The notes under the pieces: model-generated
Seen by the model: only the letters and a program-made list of their open reading frames with translations
The model's database searches: none
What the model was told of the DNA's origin: nothing
Position numbers and translations under genes: made by a program
From: an uncultured Bacteroidales bacterium
GTDB taxonomy: Bacteria; Bacteroidota; Bacteroidia; Bacteroidales; F082
Direction of reading: 5' to 3'
NCBI GenBank assembly: GCA_905233685.1
Contig: CAJOEZ010000028.1
Location: 1 to 33,464, forward strand
DNA length: 33,464 nt
Part shown: one piece after another, positions 7,758 through 16,377 of the stretch
Numbering within the stretch: the stretch's first letter is position 1
Layout of the letters: each line of letters begins with the position of its first letter

Positions 7758-8855
7758 ATGAAAAAACTCATTTTTACCCTATTAATCTGCCTCACGGCCA
7801 ATCTGACGTTTGCCGGCAGCATCTTGCTTGAGAGCTTCGAATACGCCAACCACGACCTCGAAAAACCCGTTGGCTGGACTTGCGACGACAACTCATGGCT
7901 CTGCGGCTATTTGGAAAAAGACCACAACCGTATGCCCCACTCGGGCAACTGGTACGCCTTCAGCAACAATGAGGACTCGTGGATGTTCATGCCCTTGTAC
8001 CTGCTCGAAAGCATGAGGTATCGCTTCACCCTTTGGGCCATTTCTGACGGCAACTTCCAGTTTGAAATCTGGACCGGCCCCACTCCAAACCCTAATGACA
8101 TGCACACACAATTCGGCTCCGTCACCGTCAACAGCGACGAATATGAGAAGCTTTCCATGTATGTCGAGACGATTCCGCCTGGGAGCACTTACATTGGCCT
8201 CCGTGCCATCGCTGGCAATGGTGCAACACACCTTACCATCGATGATATCGAAGTTGAGATGGTGGAGCAATACACCTTCGAGGCCGAGGCCGTCACAGGC
8301 GACACGGCCATGTATCCCGGCACGCAGGCCACATTCCGTTTCCTTGTACACAACACAGGCTACGACCCCGTCGATGTCACGATGCACCCTGCCGATGAGT
8401 TCTTCACCGACTTCAGTTTCTACTCAAACGGGGTCAACGGCATGACCTTCCCCACCGAGCCTGACGAGACCATCGAAGTGACCGCCTACGCCACGCTGCG
8501 GCCTGAAGTACAGCCCGGCACGGTGGCCTGGTTGGATATCCACATGACCATCCCCTGCAACTGCAACACGGCCATGGTGACCTTCTGGGTGACACCGCTT
8601 GACATCACGCAAGTAGCTGAAAACAAAGCTAATATCAGCATTTTCCCGAATCCCACACCCGATTTCGTGACTATTGAGGCGGAAGGATTGCAGCGCGTCA
8701 ACCTCATCGACGAGACGGGCAGAACGATAAAGAGCGTCCCCGCCAACGGAAACGCCCTTCAACTTGACTTAACCGACCTGAAAGCCGGAACTTATTTCAT
8801 CTCCGCCAAAACCCGCTCCACTTCCTCTTTCGTGAAGCCGATTCTGAAGATGTGA
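7758..8855 (+). CDS. Secreted protein with adhesin-like domain and T9SS sorting domain
   Basis: The protein has 365 residues with a signal peptide (MKKLIFTLLICLTANLTFAG). Residues about 20-170 (LLESFEYANHDLEKPVGW ... GNWYAFSNNEDSWMFMPLYL ... HLTIDDIEVEMV) resemble the jelly-roll cleaved-adhesin/MAM-like domain of Bacteroidota surface proteins. A beta-sandwich follows. The C-terminus from about 293 (ISIFPNPTPDFVTIEAEG ... LDLTDLKAGTYFISA) is a classic T9SS type A sorting domain, so the protein should cross the outer membrane by the Por system. Its last 64 bp overlap the end of the convergent cysteate synthase gene. The ligand or role of the adhesin-like part is not known. Confidence 0.88.
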   Translation: MKKLIFTLLICLTANLTFAGSILLESFEYANHDLEKPVGWTCDDNSWLCGYLEKDHNRMPHSGNWYAFSNNEDSWMFMPLYLLESMRYRFTLWAISDGNFQFEIWTGPTPNPNDMHTQFGSVTVNSDEYEKLSMYVETIPPGSTYIGLRAIAGNGATHLTIDDIEVEMVEQYTFEAEAVTGDTAMYPGTQATFRFLVHNTGYDPVDVTMHPADEFFTDFSFYSNGVNGMTFPTEPDETIEVTAYATLRPEVQPGTVAWLDIHMTIPCNCNTAMVTFWVTPLDITQVAENKANISIFPNPTPDFVTIEAEGLQRVNLIDETGRTIKSVPANGNALQLDLTDLKAGTYFISAKTRSTSSFVKPILKM

Positions 8856-10084
8856 GACGGCTGCAAGTAATGGATGTCATGCTCAGCGTGGAAACGCTTC
8901 TCGCCGCCACCCGTGATGTTGAGCATTACCACATCATCTGATTTCACAATACCTTGATTCACAGCTTGCTGCAATGATGCCGTGGCCACAGCTGCGGCAT
9001 GGTAGATGTCGATGCCCTCGGTTTCCTCAAATAAGGCTTTAGCGGCATTGGCCTCGGCATTGCTGACGGCGAAGATGTCGCCGTGGGTATCTTTCAACGC
9101 ATCATAGAGGCCACCAGCCAACCCGTATGGCGGCTTGCGGTTGGAGAGTACGGGGGCACAAATCTCAGCGGCATCCTTGCGGGCTTGGTCGGCGTCGTAG
9201 GGCAAGAGAGCACGCGAATCGGCTTTCCACGCATCGTACATCGGGACGAAAGGCTTGTTTTGCGACACCATCAAGCGGGCCTTATTCATACCAAAACGAC
9301 CATCATTGATAAAGCGCAAGTTGGCTTCCCAAGCGGCGATAGCTCCCGTTCCGCTGCCCACGGCCTGGAAGTAAAAATCTGGGGTGCGGCCAATGAAGGT
9401 CGTGGCCGATATCATCGTGGTGCCCATACCGTCGCGGCGGGCGATGTTCTTCGCACCGCCTTCGGCTAAGTAACCATCCATCTCACAAACCACATTCGAC
9501 AGGTTGATGGCATCGAAATAGTCGCTGCCGCTCTCGGTGGTGATGAGCTTCACGCAATCGTTCAGTGGCTTGTCGAACCACAACGCGTTGATGTTGTCCT
9601 GCGGCACACACAGCAACAGTTTAATGCCGTTGTCGGAGCAGACCTTGGCAAAGGCCCGTGCCGTGTTGCCCGCTGAGGCCACCACAAGTACTTTGTCTTT
9701 CTGTTGCTCGCTCATGCGGGCACACACCGAGTAGGCCTCCATCTCCTTGAACGAGCAGGTTGTCATGCGGGCGTTGCGCTCGGGCCACCAGCCGTTGAAG
9801 GTGATGTATAAATTGTTCAATCCCAAGCGTTTGGAAAGGCCTTCGCTCTTGTAAGTAATAGGTTCCGAAGGTTTCTTTAGCATGGTCTTGATGGGCAACC
9901 AGTCGGCGTAGCGATACAAGCCCAAACAGGCCTCTTTCTTCACTTCGAGTTGTTTCTTTTCATACACGGGACGCACCATGCTCGGTTTGTCGCACTGCTT
10001 GTCATCCAAAGTCCAGCCTTGGTCTTCAAAAATGCGGCTTGTCGCGACGGTTTGCAGTTGGTATTTCGTAGGCGTGAATATCAT
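8792..10084 (-). CDS. Cysteate synthase-like PLP enzyme
   Basis: The protein has 430 residues from the ATG at 10084; the longer reading from 10177 adds a lysine- and phenylalanine-rich tail across the promoter and is unlikely. It is a fold-type II PLP enzyme related to threonine synthase. The Schiff-base lysine is Lys113 in CSFKEMEA, followed by an ASAGNTARAF substrate loop and a GSGTGAIAAWE phosphate loop, with LNITGGGEKRF near the C-terminus. The overall pattern fits cysteate synthase, which makes L-cysteate from phosphoserine and sulfite; it was described in methanogens (coenzyme M) and has homologues in Bacteroidota, where cysteate feeds sulfonolipids. Threonine synthase is the main alternative. 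No sulfonolipid acyltransferase is visible in the window. Confidence 0.8.
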   Translation of the reverse strand: MIFTPTKYQLQTVATSRIFEDQGWTLDDKQCDKPSMVRPVYEKKQLEVKKEACLGLYRYADWLPIKTMLKKPSEPITYKSEGLSKRLGLNNLYITFNGWWPERNARMTTCSFKEMEAYSVCARMSEQQKDKVLVVASAGNTARAFAKVCSDNGIKLLLCVPQDNINALWFDKPLNDCVKLITTESGSDYFDAINLSNVVCEMDGYLAEGGAKNIARRDGMGTTMISATTFIGRTPDFYFQAVGSGTGAIAAWEANLRFINDGRFGMNKARLMVSQNKPFVPMYDAWKADSRALLPYDADQARKDAAEICAPVLSNRKPPYGLAGGLYDALKDTHGDIFAVSNAEANAAKALFEETEGIDIYHAAAVATASLQQAVNQGIVKSDDVVMLNITGGGEKRFHAEHDIHYLQPSHIFRIGFTKEEVERVLAEMK

Positions 10085-10109
10085 TTTCCTTCTTTTTTCG
10101 ATTGAACCG

Positions 10110-10117
10110 CAAAAATA
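10110..10117 (-). promoter_or_regulatory. Candidate -7 box of the cysteate synthase gene
   Basis: On the minus strand TATTTTTG fits TAnnTTTG, 25 bp upstream of the ATG at 10084. This also argues against translation starting at 10177. No good -33 box was seen. Confidence 0.5.
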
Positions 10118-10187
10118 GGAAAAAGTAAAATATGTGACAGTAAATATCTTTACTAATTTTTTGGCTATCTTTTCCATTTTTTCCTTT

Positions 10188-10221
10188 TTTGTTGGGCGTT
10201 TTGAATTATTTCCTAATTTTG
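10188..10221 (+). promoter_or_regulatory. Promoter of the C10 peptidase gene
   Basis: TTTG at 10188-10191 and TAATTTTG at 10214-10221 are separated by 22 bp, close to the Bacteroidota consensus spacing, and lie 24 bp before the chosen ATG at 10246. Confidence 0.55.
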
Positions 10222-10245
10222 AGCGATTTTTTAATGCTTTTCAAA

Positions 10246-13020
10246 ATGAAGAAACTGTTACTATTCGCAATTGCCATGCTGTGTTGCATGGTCACGCCTC
10301 AAGCCCGTCCCGTCGACGTGGAGAAGGCCAAGGAAATTGGTATGAAATTCGTTTGCGCCAATTTCGGAGAAACAAGACAAATCAACGACTTACAGTTGGT
10401 ATACACCGGCCTTTCCGACCGGAACGAGGCCTGCTTCTACGCTTTCAACGCGGGGAAAGAAGGCTTTGTCATCGTTTCGGCTGACGACCGTTTCCGTCCC
10501 ATCGTGGGCTACTCCGACGAAGGCCCGTTCGAGACCGAGAACATGTCGCCCGAGCTGGAGTTCTACCTCGGAAAAATCATCGAGGCCCGCACCAGCCGCA
10601 ACGCTGTCCTCTTCGACGACACCGCCGAGGAATGGCAAAGTGTGGCGGAAAGCGGCAAGTTGCTCTCGCGCAACGGCGGTCGCGGTGTCGACTACATCTG
10701 CACCACCAAGTGGAACCAAGACTCGCCTTACAACCTATATGCTCCCGAAGCCAGCAGTGGCCCTGGCGGACGTTGCTACGCCGGCTGCGTGGCAACGGCC
10801 ATGAGCCAGGTGATGAAGCAATGGGACAGTCCCTTGCAAGGCACGAGCAGTCACTCCTATTATTGCCCTGGTTATGGCAGATTGGAAGCCAACTTCGGCG
10901 AGACCACCTACGACTGGGAACACATGCCCGACCGCCTCGGAGGTGCCTCAGACCAAGAGATTGAGGCCGTCGCCTTGCTCATGTACCATTGCGCTATAGC
11001 CGTCGACATGAACTTCTCCCCTTCCGGCAGCGGTGCCAACTCTTGGGATGTGCCACGTGCCATCAAGAAGTATTTTACCTATTCGAATCAAGCCGTTCTT
11101 AAGACCCGCGAGGAGTTTTCGCTCACCGACTGGCAAGATATGCTGAAGGAGAGCTTCGACATCGGCTGGCCCGTTTATTATTCTGGTTTCAGCAGCAGCG
11201 CCGGTCACGCCTTCGTTTGCGACGGCTATGACGACAACGACCTCTTCCACTTCAACTGGGGCTGGGGCGGCAGCAGCGACGGCTGGTTCGTCATTGACGA
11301 AATCGACTATGCCACTTGGGCCCAGGTGGTCTTCAACTATGTGCCCACTGACGTCTACAACTACATGCCTATGGAGCCCGATAACTTCGAGGTGATTTCG
11401 TTGGGCGACAACGATTTCTCGGCCACCATCTCATGGTCAAACCCCACCCAGAACATCCACTTTGAACCCATTGAGGGCCTTATTGACCAAATGGTGGTGA
11501 CCCGTAACGGCCAGATCATCTTCACTGCCAACAACGTGGAACCTGGTGCCGCCATGAGCTACACCGACCACCATATGCCCACGACGGTGGACTATGCCGT
11601 GTATGCCGTCGTCCACAACGCCAAGGGCCAGGTGGCCAAAGAGACCAATGTGGCTCTCGGCCCCACCTGCCTCTGGAACATCGAAATGACCTCCTCTGAT
11701 GAAGAAGGCTGGAGCGAAGGTTTTCTCTCGCTGAAAAACGCGGAAGGCATTGAAATAGCGCAATTTGCTCCCAACGGCACTTCATCGACCCAATATGTTT
11801 TCATGCCCTCGACCCACATGAAACTGTATTGGAAGAAACCGACCCAAACCATCGAGCAGATGAGCTTCACCGTCAAGGATGCCGACGGCAAAACCGTGAC
11901 CTCGTTTGAAGGTTCATCGGCAGATTTAACCAATGGCCTGATTTTCATCGTCAACAATACCTGCGACAACGGATTGAACCATGACGCACCCAAAAACCTC
12001 AGTGCGAGCCGTGCCGAAAACGACATCGTTCTTGTTTGGGAAGCGCCTTTAGGAGAAGTCAATCATTATGCCGTTTACCGTGACCATCTGCTGTACGCCC
12101 TCGCCGAATCGAACCAATTCACCGACGGCGGTGCGGCCAATGACTTCCACAGTTATTACATCACCTCGCTCAACGACATCGGCGAATCAGACCCGTCCAA
12201 CATCTGCAACGTGCAACCTGGAAGCGAATGCGTGGCTCCGTCGAACCTGCGTTATGAGATGGTCAATAACAAGGTGAAGCTAATTTGGGACGCGCCCGAC
12301 GCCGACAACCTGACAGGTTATTTCGTCTACCGTCGCAGCAATGGCGAGGAGTTCAAGCGCATCAAGTCGATTACCACCACCTCCTATTCCGACAACATCA
12401 ACAGCCAAGACAACAATGTGTATGAATATGCCGTGGCCGCTTATTATCAAGCCGACGGCTGCACCTCGGCCTACGCCATCGCACAGGATCATCCCGAGCT
12501 GAACTATGTCACCGTCAACAAGACCGCCATCCCGCTGCATTTGACTTACTCCATTTCGGGCTACGACGTCACCCTCAACTGGGAAGCCCCGCTGTTAGCC
12601 GAGAGCTTCAACGTCTATCGCGACGGCGAAAAGATTGCCGAAGGCCTCACCGACACCACTTTCACTGTCGAGGGTCTCAACGACATTAGGGTTTACTGCT
12701 TCACCGTGACTGGCCAGACCTCTATCATGGAATCCAGTCCTTCCAACGAGGCAATCGTCGATATGAACACCGGCGTTGAAGAAACCATCGGGCAAAGCAT
12801 TTCCATTTACCCCAACCCCACCACGGGAAGGGTCTGCATTGAAGGTGAAAACCTGAACCAAGTCAGCGTCTTCAACCTGATGGGAGAAGAGCTGAGACGG
12901 GTTACCGCCCAAGGCGAGCGCACCACCCTCGACCTCTCCGACCTGCCCAACGGCATCTATGTCGTCAAGGCCTCTGCCGAAAACGGAAGCCAAAGCATCA
13001 GAATAGTCAAAATTCAATAA
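10246..13020 (+). CDS. C10 family (streptopain-like) cysteine peptidase with Fn3-like repeats and T9SS tail
   Basis: The protein has 924 residues from the ATG at 10246, chosen because MKKLLLFAIAMLCCMVTPQA is a proper signal peptide and the -7 box lies upstream. A streptopain-type propeptide (about 20-125; EGFVIVSADDRFRPIVGY) precedes the catalytic domain. The nucleophile is Cys181 in AGCVATAMSQVMKQW and the catalytic His is His321 in GHAFVCDGYDD, followed by FNWGWGG; both are intact. Fn3-like beta-sandwiches follow at about 581-660, 663-760 and 763-840, with a less clear one near 376-470. A T9SS sorting domain (ISIYPNPTTGRVCIEGE ... DLPNGIYVVKA) ends the protein. It should be a secreted or surface-bound endopeptidase activated by propeptide removal. 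It heads a row of three cysteine peptidases. Confidence 0.95.
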   Translation: MKKLLLFAIAMLCCMVTPQARPVDVEKAKEIGMKFVCANFGETRQINDLQLVYTGLSDRNEACFYAFNAGKEGFVIVSADDRFRPIVGYSDEGPFETENMSPELEFYLGKIIEARTSRNAVLFDDTAEEWQSVAESGKLLSRNGGRGVDYICTTKWNQDSPYNLYAPEASSGPGGRCYAGCVATAMSQVMKQWDSPLQGTSSHSYYCPGYGRLEANFGETTYDWEHMPDRLGGASDQEIEAVALLMYHCAIAVDMNFSPSGSGANSWDVPRAIKKYFTYSNQAVLKTREEFSLTDWQDMLKESFDIGWPVYYSGFSSSAGHAFVCDGYDDNDLFHFNWGWGGSSDGWFVIDEIDYATWAQVVFNYVPTDVYNYMPMEPDNFEVISLGDNDFSATISWSNPTQNIHFEPIEGLIDQMVVTRNGQIIFTANNVEPGAAMSYTDHHMPTTVDYAVYAVVHNAKGQVAKETNVALGPTCLWNIEMTSSDEEGWSEGFLSLKNAEGIEIAQFAPNGTSSTQYVFMPSTHMKLYWKKPTQTIEQMSFTVKDADGKTVTSFEGSSADLTNGLIFIVNNTCDNGLNHDAPKNLSASRAENDIVLVWEAPLGEVNHYAVYRDHLLYALAESNQFTDGGAANDFHSYYITSLNDIGESDPSNICNVQPGSECVAPSNLRYEMVNNKVKLIWDAPDADNLTGYFVYRRSNGEEFKRIKSITTTSYSDNINSQDNNVYEYAVAAYYQADGCTSAYAIAQDHPELNYVTVNKTAIPLHLTYSISGYDVTLNWEAPLLAESFNVYRDGEKIAEGLTDTTFTVEGLNDIRVYCFTVTGQTSIMESSPSNEAIVDMNTGVEETIGQSISIYPNPTTGRVCIEGENLNQVSVFNLMGEELRRVTAQGERTTLDLSDLPNGIYVVKASAENGSQSIRIVKIQ

Positions 13021-13031
13021 ATCAATGTAAT

Positions 13032-14168
13032 ATGAACAGTTTTATGAAATTTGCCGCCGTCGCGCTGCTGATGGGCACTGCCACGACGCTCTTCGCCCAA
13101 GAAAAGGAAGAAGAAAAACCGATTTACCAGTTCACAGAGACCGTCAACGTGAAACACACGCCCGTCGACAACCAAGGCAGCTCTGGCACATGCTGGTGCT
13201 TTGCCGGAGTGGGTTTCGTGGAAGCCGAAATACTTCGTATGTATGGCAAAGAGTTTAATCTTTCCGAAATGTATTTGGTTCGCAACGCCTGGTCGGAAAA
13301 GGTAGCCAAGTTCGTGCGTATGCACGGCAACAGCACCTTGAGTCAAGGCGGTGAAGTCTGCGATGTGCTGTATATGATCGACAAATACGGCATGATGCCC
13401 GAAGATGCTTATTCTGGTAAGGTCATCGGCGAGGACCGCCACATGCACAGCGAGATGAACGAGGTCATCAACGGTGTGGCTCGCGCCGTCATCAAAAATG
13501 GCAACAAGAAAATCTCGCCGGCCTATCCCAAAGCCGTCAACGGCGTGCTTGATGCCTATCTCGGCGACGTGCCTGAAGACTTCACCGTGGATGGCAAGAA
13601 ATACACCCCAAAATCATTTGCCGAGGCTTATCCCATCAACCCCGACAACTATATCGAGATCTGCTCTTTCACCACGGAGGAGAACTACAAGCCTTGCATG
13701 GTGGAAATTCCCGACAACTGGACCTGGACACCCGCATACAACATGCCGCTCGACAAGCTCATGGAAGCCGTTGATTACGCCCTTGAGAATGGCTACACCC
13801 TTGGCTGGGCTCAAGACGTGAGCAATCCAGGCTTTTCACGCAAGGAAGGCGTCGGCATCGTACCCGAAGACCCGAAGGACGAGAACCTCTGGAAAGAAAT
13901 CGTAACCGAAAAGAAAGTGACAGACGAAGACCACCAAAAAGCCTACGACAACTGGGATGCCGGCGACGACCATAGTATGCTCGTTGTAGGCATTGCCAAA
14001 GACCAGAACGGCAACAAATACTATAAGATCAAGAACTCGTGGGGCGATGCAGGCCCGTATAAAGGCTATTGGTACTGCTCCGAGCAATACCTGCGCCAAT
14101 ACACCATCTTCTTCACGCTCCACAAGGACGCCTTGTCGAAAACCATGAAAAAAGATTTGGGAATCTAA
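13032..14168 (+). CDS. Exported C1B (PepC/bleomycin-hydrolase-like) cysteine peptidase
   Basis: The protein has 378 residues with a signal peptide (MNSFMKFAAVALLMGTATTLFAQ); Met5 is an alternative start. The papain-like triad is present: Gln and Cys54 in NQGSSGTCWCFA, His314 in GDDHSMLVVGIAKD, and Asn335 in KIKNSWGDAG. The layout and the SQGGEVCDVLYMIDKYGMMPEDAY segment match the C1B aminopeptidase C family, whose best-known members are cytoplasmic; an exported form suggests peptide trimming in the periplasm or outside. It starts 11 bp after the C10 peptidase, so the two are probably co-transcribed. A close paralogue follows at 14255. Confidence 0.92.
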   Translation: MNSFMKFAAVALLMGTATTLFAQEKEEEKPIYQFTETVNVKHTPVDNQGSSGTCWCFAGVGFVEAEILRMYGKEFNLSEMYLVRNAWSEKVAKFVRMHGNSTLSQGGEVCDVLYMIDKYGMMPEDAYSGKVIGEDRHMHSEMNEVINGVARAVIKNGNKKISPAYPKAVNGVLDAYLGDVPEDFTVDGKKYTPKSFAEAYPINPDNYIEICSFTTEENYKPCMVEIPDNWTWTPAYNMPLDKLMEAVDYALENGYTLGWAQDVSNPGFSRKEGVGIVPEDPKDENLWKEIVTEKKVTDEDHQKAYDNWDAGDDHSMLVVGIAKDQNGNKYYKIKNSWGDAGPYKGYWYCSEQYLRQYTIFFTLHKDALSKTMKKDLGI

Positions 14169-14184
14169 GTATTCCTTATATTTG
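14156..14184 (+). promoter_or_regulatory. Promoter candidate of the second C1B peptidase
   Basis: TTTG (14156-14159, inside the end of the preceding gene) and TATATTTG (14177-14184) have a 17-bp spacer, somewhat short, and lie 70 bp upstream of the ATG at 14255. This would allow transcription separate from the first C1B gene. Confidence 0.45.
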
Positions 14185-14254
14185 CAATCAATTGAAATCC
14201 TTTTGAACTCTTAAATCTAAAAATTTCAAATTATCAATCTTTAAATTCAACATT

Positions 14255-15487
14255 ATGAAATTCAAACACTTTTTGACCGCAGCCGCCTTGATGCTCAGCA
14301 TCGGCGCCATCGCACAACCCCCAATGCCGAAACCCGATGAAAAAGAAGGCGAAGGCTTCAAGTTCACCACGGTGAAGGAACTTCCTGTCACCTCCGTCAA
14401 AGACCAGAACCAAGCTGGAACGTGCTGGTGCTACAGCTCGCTGGCTTTCTTTGAGGCCGAACTGCTCCGTATGGGCAAGCCCGAGTATGACTTCTCGGAG
14501 ATGTTCATCGTTTACAAGACCTATTTAGACCGCGCTGAGGCCGCCGTCCGCACCCACGGCGACGTTTCCTTCTCGCAAGGTGGCTCATTCGGCGACGTAC
14601 TTTATGCCATCAAGAACTACGGCCTCGTGCCCGACAGTGAGATGCCCGCTGGTGCCATGCACGGCGACTCTTTGTCGAACTTCACCGAGCTCTCCGCTGT
14701 CACCGAGCCTTACGTGGCTGGTGTCATCAAGAGCCGCAAGATCCAGATGGACTCCGACGGCAACGCCCTGTGGAAGAAGGGCTTGGCTGGCATTTATGAT
14801 GCCTACCTCGGCGTTCCTCCCACGGAGTTCACCTATCAAGGCAAGCGCTATACCCCCAAGAGCTTTGCCGAATCGACGGGCCTCAATATGAATGACTATG
14901 TCAACTTGACCTCATTCACGCACCACCCGTTCTACGAGCAATTCGTCATCGAAGTGCAGGACAACTGGCGCTGGGGCCAAGCCTGGAACCTCCCCATTGA
15001 CGAGCTGATGGAAGTGATGGACAACGCCATCGACAAAGGCTACACCATCGCTTGGGGTTCTGACGTCAGCGAGGCTGGCTGGCTCCGTGGCCCGATGGCT
15101 GGCGTGGCTGTCCTCCCCGACCTCGAAGCCAAGGGTCGCGACCTCCAAGGCAGCGACATGGCCCACTGGCTCGGCATGAGTGCCGCCGACCGCAAGAAGG
15201 AAGCCCAAAACAGCCCCACCCCGCAGAAGTGGGTCACGCAGAAGGAACGCCAAATCGCATACGACAACTATGAGACGGGCGACGACCATGGTATGCTCAT
15301 CTACGGTACCGCCAAGGACCAAATCGGCAACGAATACTTCATCGTGAAGAACAGCTGGGGCGATGCTGGCCAGTACAAGGGCATTTGGTATGTCAGCAAG
15401 GCCTTCGTCCGCTACAAGACCCTGAACATCGTCGTCCACAAGGACGCCCTGCCAAAGGACATCGCCAAGAAACTGGGCATTAAATAA
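14255..15487 (+). CDS. Exported C1B cysteine peptidase, paralogue of the preceding gene
   Basis: The protein has 410 residues with a signal peptide (MKFKHFLTAAALMLSIGAIA). The triad is intact: Cys57 in NQAGTCWCYSS, His345 in GDDHGMLIYGTAKD and Asn366 in IVKNSWGDAG. It aligns by eye over its length with the 13032 protein (SFSQGGSFGDVLYAIKNYGLVPDSE; TPKSFAE; QDNWRWGQAWNLPIDELMEVMD). The main difference is an insertion of about 30 residues before the His region (DLEAKGRDLQGSDMAHWLGM). The two are a diverged tandem duplication, and differences in that insert may change substrate choice. The 86-bp gap upstream carries its own promoter candidate. Confidence 0.92.
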   Translation: MKFKHFLTAAALMLSIGAIAQPPMPKPDEKEGEGFKFTTVKELPVTSVKDQNQAGTCWCYSSLAFFEAELLRMGKPEYDFSEMFIVYKTYLDRAEAAVRTHGDVSFSQGGSFGDVLYAIKNYGLVPDSEMPAGAMHGDSLSNFTELSAVTEPYVAGVIKSRKIQMDSDGNALWKKGLAGIYDAYLGVPPTEFTYQGKRYTPKSFAESTGLNMNDYVNLTSFTHHPFYEQFVIEVQDNWRWGQAWNLPIDELMEVMDNAIDKGYTIAWGSDVSEAGWLRGPMAGVAVLPDLEAKGRDLQGSDMAHWLGMSAADRKKEAQNSPTPQKWVTQKERQIAYDNYETGDDHGMLIYGTAKDQIGNEYFIVKNSWGDAGQYKGIWYVSKAFVRYKTLNIVVHKDALPKDIAKKLGIK

Positions 15488-15505
15488 TCAAGTCCATTGA
15501 AACTG

Positions 15506-16336
15506 ATGCTTAAAATCATTGTTCTCATGGGAATCCTCTCGTCCATCTTCGGTTGCCAGACACCCAACGGCAACCCTAAAGTCGATCCCAACGACAGCAT
15601 CATCTACTTCTCGCTTATGCAAGGCGGAGGGATGCGTCGCTTCGACGGCTTCAGGTACCGCGTAGAGACAACCAAAGATGGACGGGTCCATTTCCTCTTC
15701 AACGAGGATTATCCCGACGAGAAGTCATTCACCATCGACGACCACTCCGTCTTCGACAGCCTCCAGCAGATTGTGCTGAAACACAAGATGTACAACTATT
15801 CAGGCAACTATCAACCTGAGATGCGGATTTTTGACGGACATTCTTGGAGCCTTTATGTCAAGTATGCCTCAGGAGCGTCCATCAGCGCCAATGGTTATAT
15901 GGCTGGACCCGACGGCTATGGGAAGGCATTCGACGACATCATCACTTGCCTCGACCGCTGGAAAGAAACAACTGTGGAAGTGAATGGGCTGGTGTCATTT
16001 GATTATCTTTATGGCACCACGCGCTACCACATCGAGCCCCAAGACGACCACACACTCGTGACCATCAATGACGAGGCCGCTGGCCTGCATGAGGCAATAG
16101 AAAAGCCTTTGGAGATGATGGAAGACTTGAGAGTGACCACGATTACCGAGGACCTTAGGGACAATGGGAGCCTCAAAAGCGACGACCCCGACAGCACCCC
16201 CTTCGAGTTCGACATCCTCTTCTCCAATGGCGAACACTACGTCTACAAAAGCTATGACCTCAATTACAAATGCCACAAGACGGAAGTGATGTATTGGTTC
16301 CTCGAAAGATGGGAAATTGAAATGAACATGAAATAA
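15506..16336 (+). CDS. Putative lipoprotein of unknown function
   Basis: The ATG at 15506 gives 276 residues; the TTG at 15497 is three codons upstream and less likely. The N-terminus MLKIIVLMGILSSIFGC has a lipobox ending at Cys17, so the protein is probably anchored in the envelope. The rest is rich in acidic, aromatic and beta-type stretches (FRYRVETTKDGRVHFLFNED; HSWSLYVKYASGASISANGY; FEFDILFSNGEHYVYKSYD). I do not recognise the family. It lies 18 bp after the second C1B peptidase, so an operon link and a role next to the peptidases, for instance as inhibitor or partner, is possible but unproven. Confidence 0.75.
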   Translation: MLKIIVLMGILSSIFGCQTPNGNPKVDPNDSIIYFSLMQGGGMRRFDGFRYRVETTKDGRVHFLFNEDYPDEKSFTIDDHSVFDSLQQIVLKHKMYNYSGNYQPEMRIFDGHSWSLYVKYASGASISANGYMAGPDGYGKAFDDIITCLDRWKETTVEVNGLVSFDYLYGTTRYHIEPQDDHTLVTINDEAAGLHEAIEKPLEMMEDLRVTTITEDLRDNGSLKSDDPDSTPFEFDILFSNGEHYVYKSYDLNYKCHKTEVMYWFLERWEIEMNMK

Positions 16337-16377
16337 AATAAAACGTTTTTCTAATTGTTTAACTAAACCTTAGCACT

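Noticed and set aside
10085..10177. N-terminal extension of the cysteate synthase to 10177
   Set aside because: It would translate across the -7 box at 10110-10117 and has no resemblance to the enzyme; MIFTPTKYQL is a better start.
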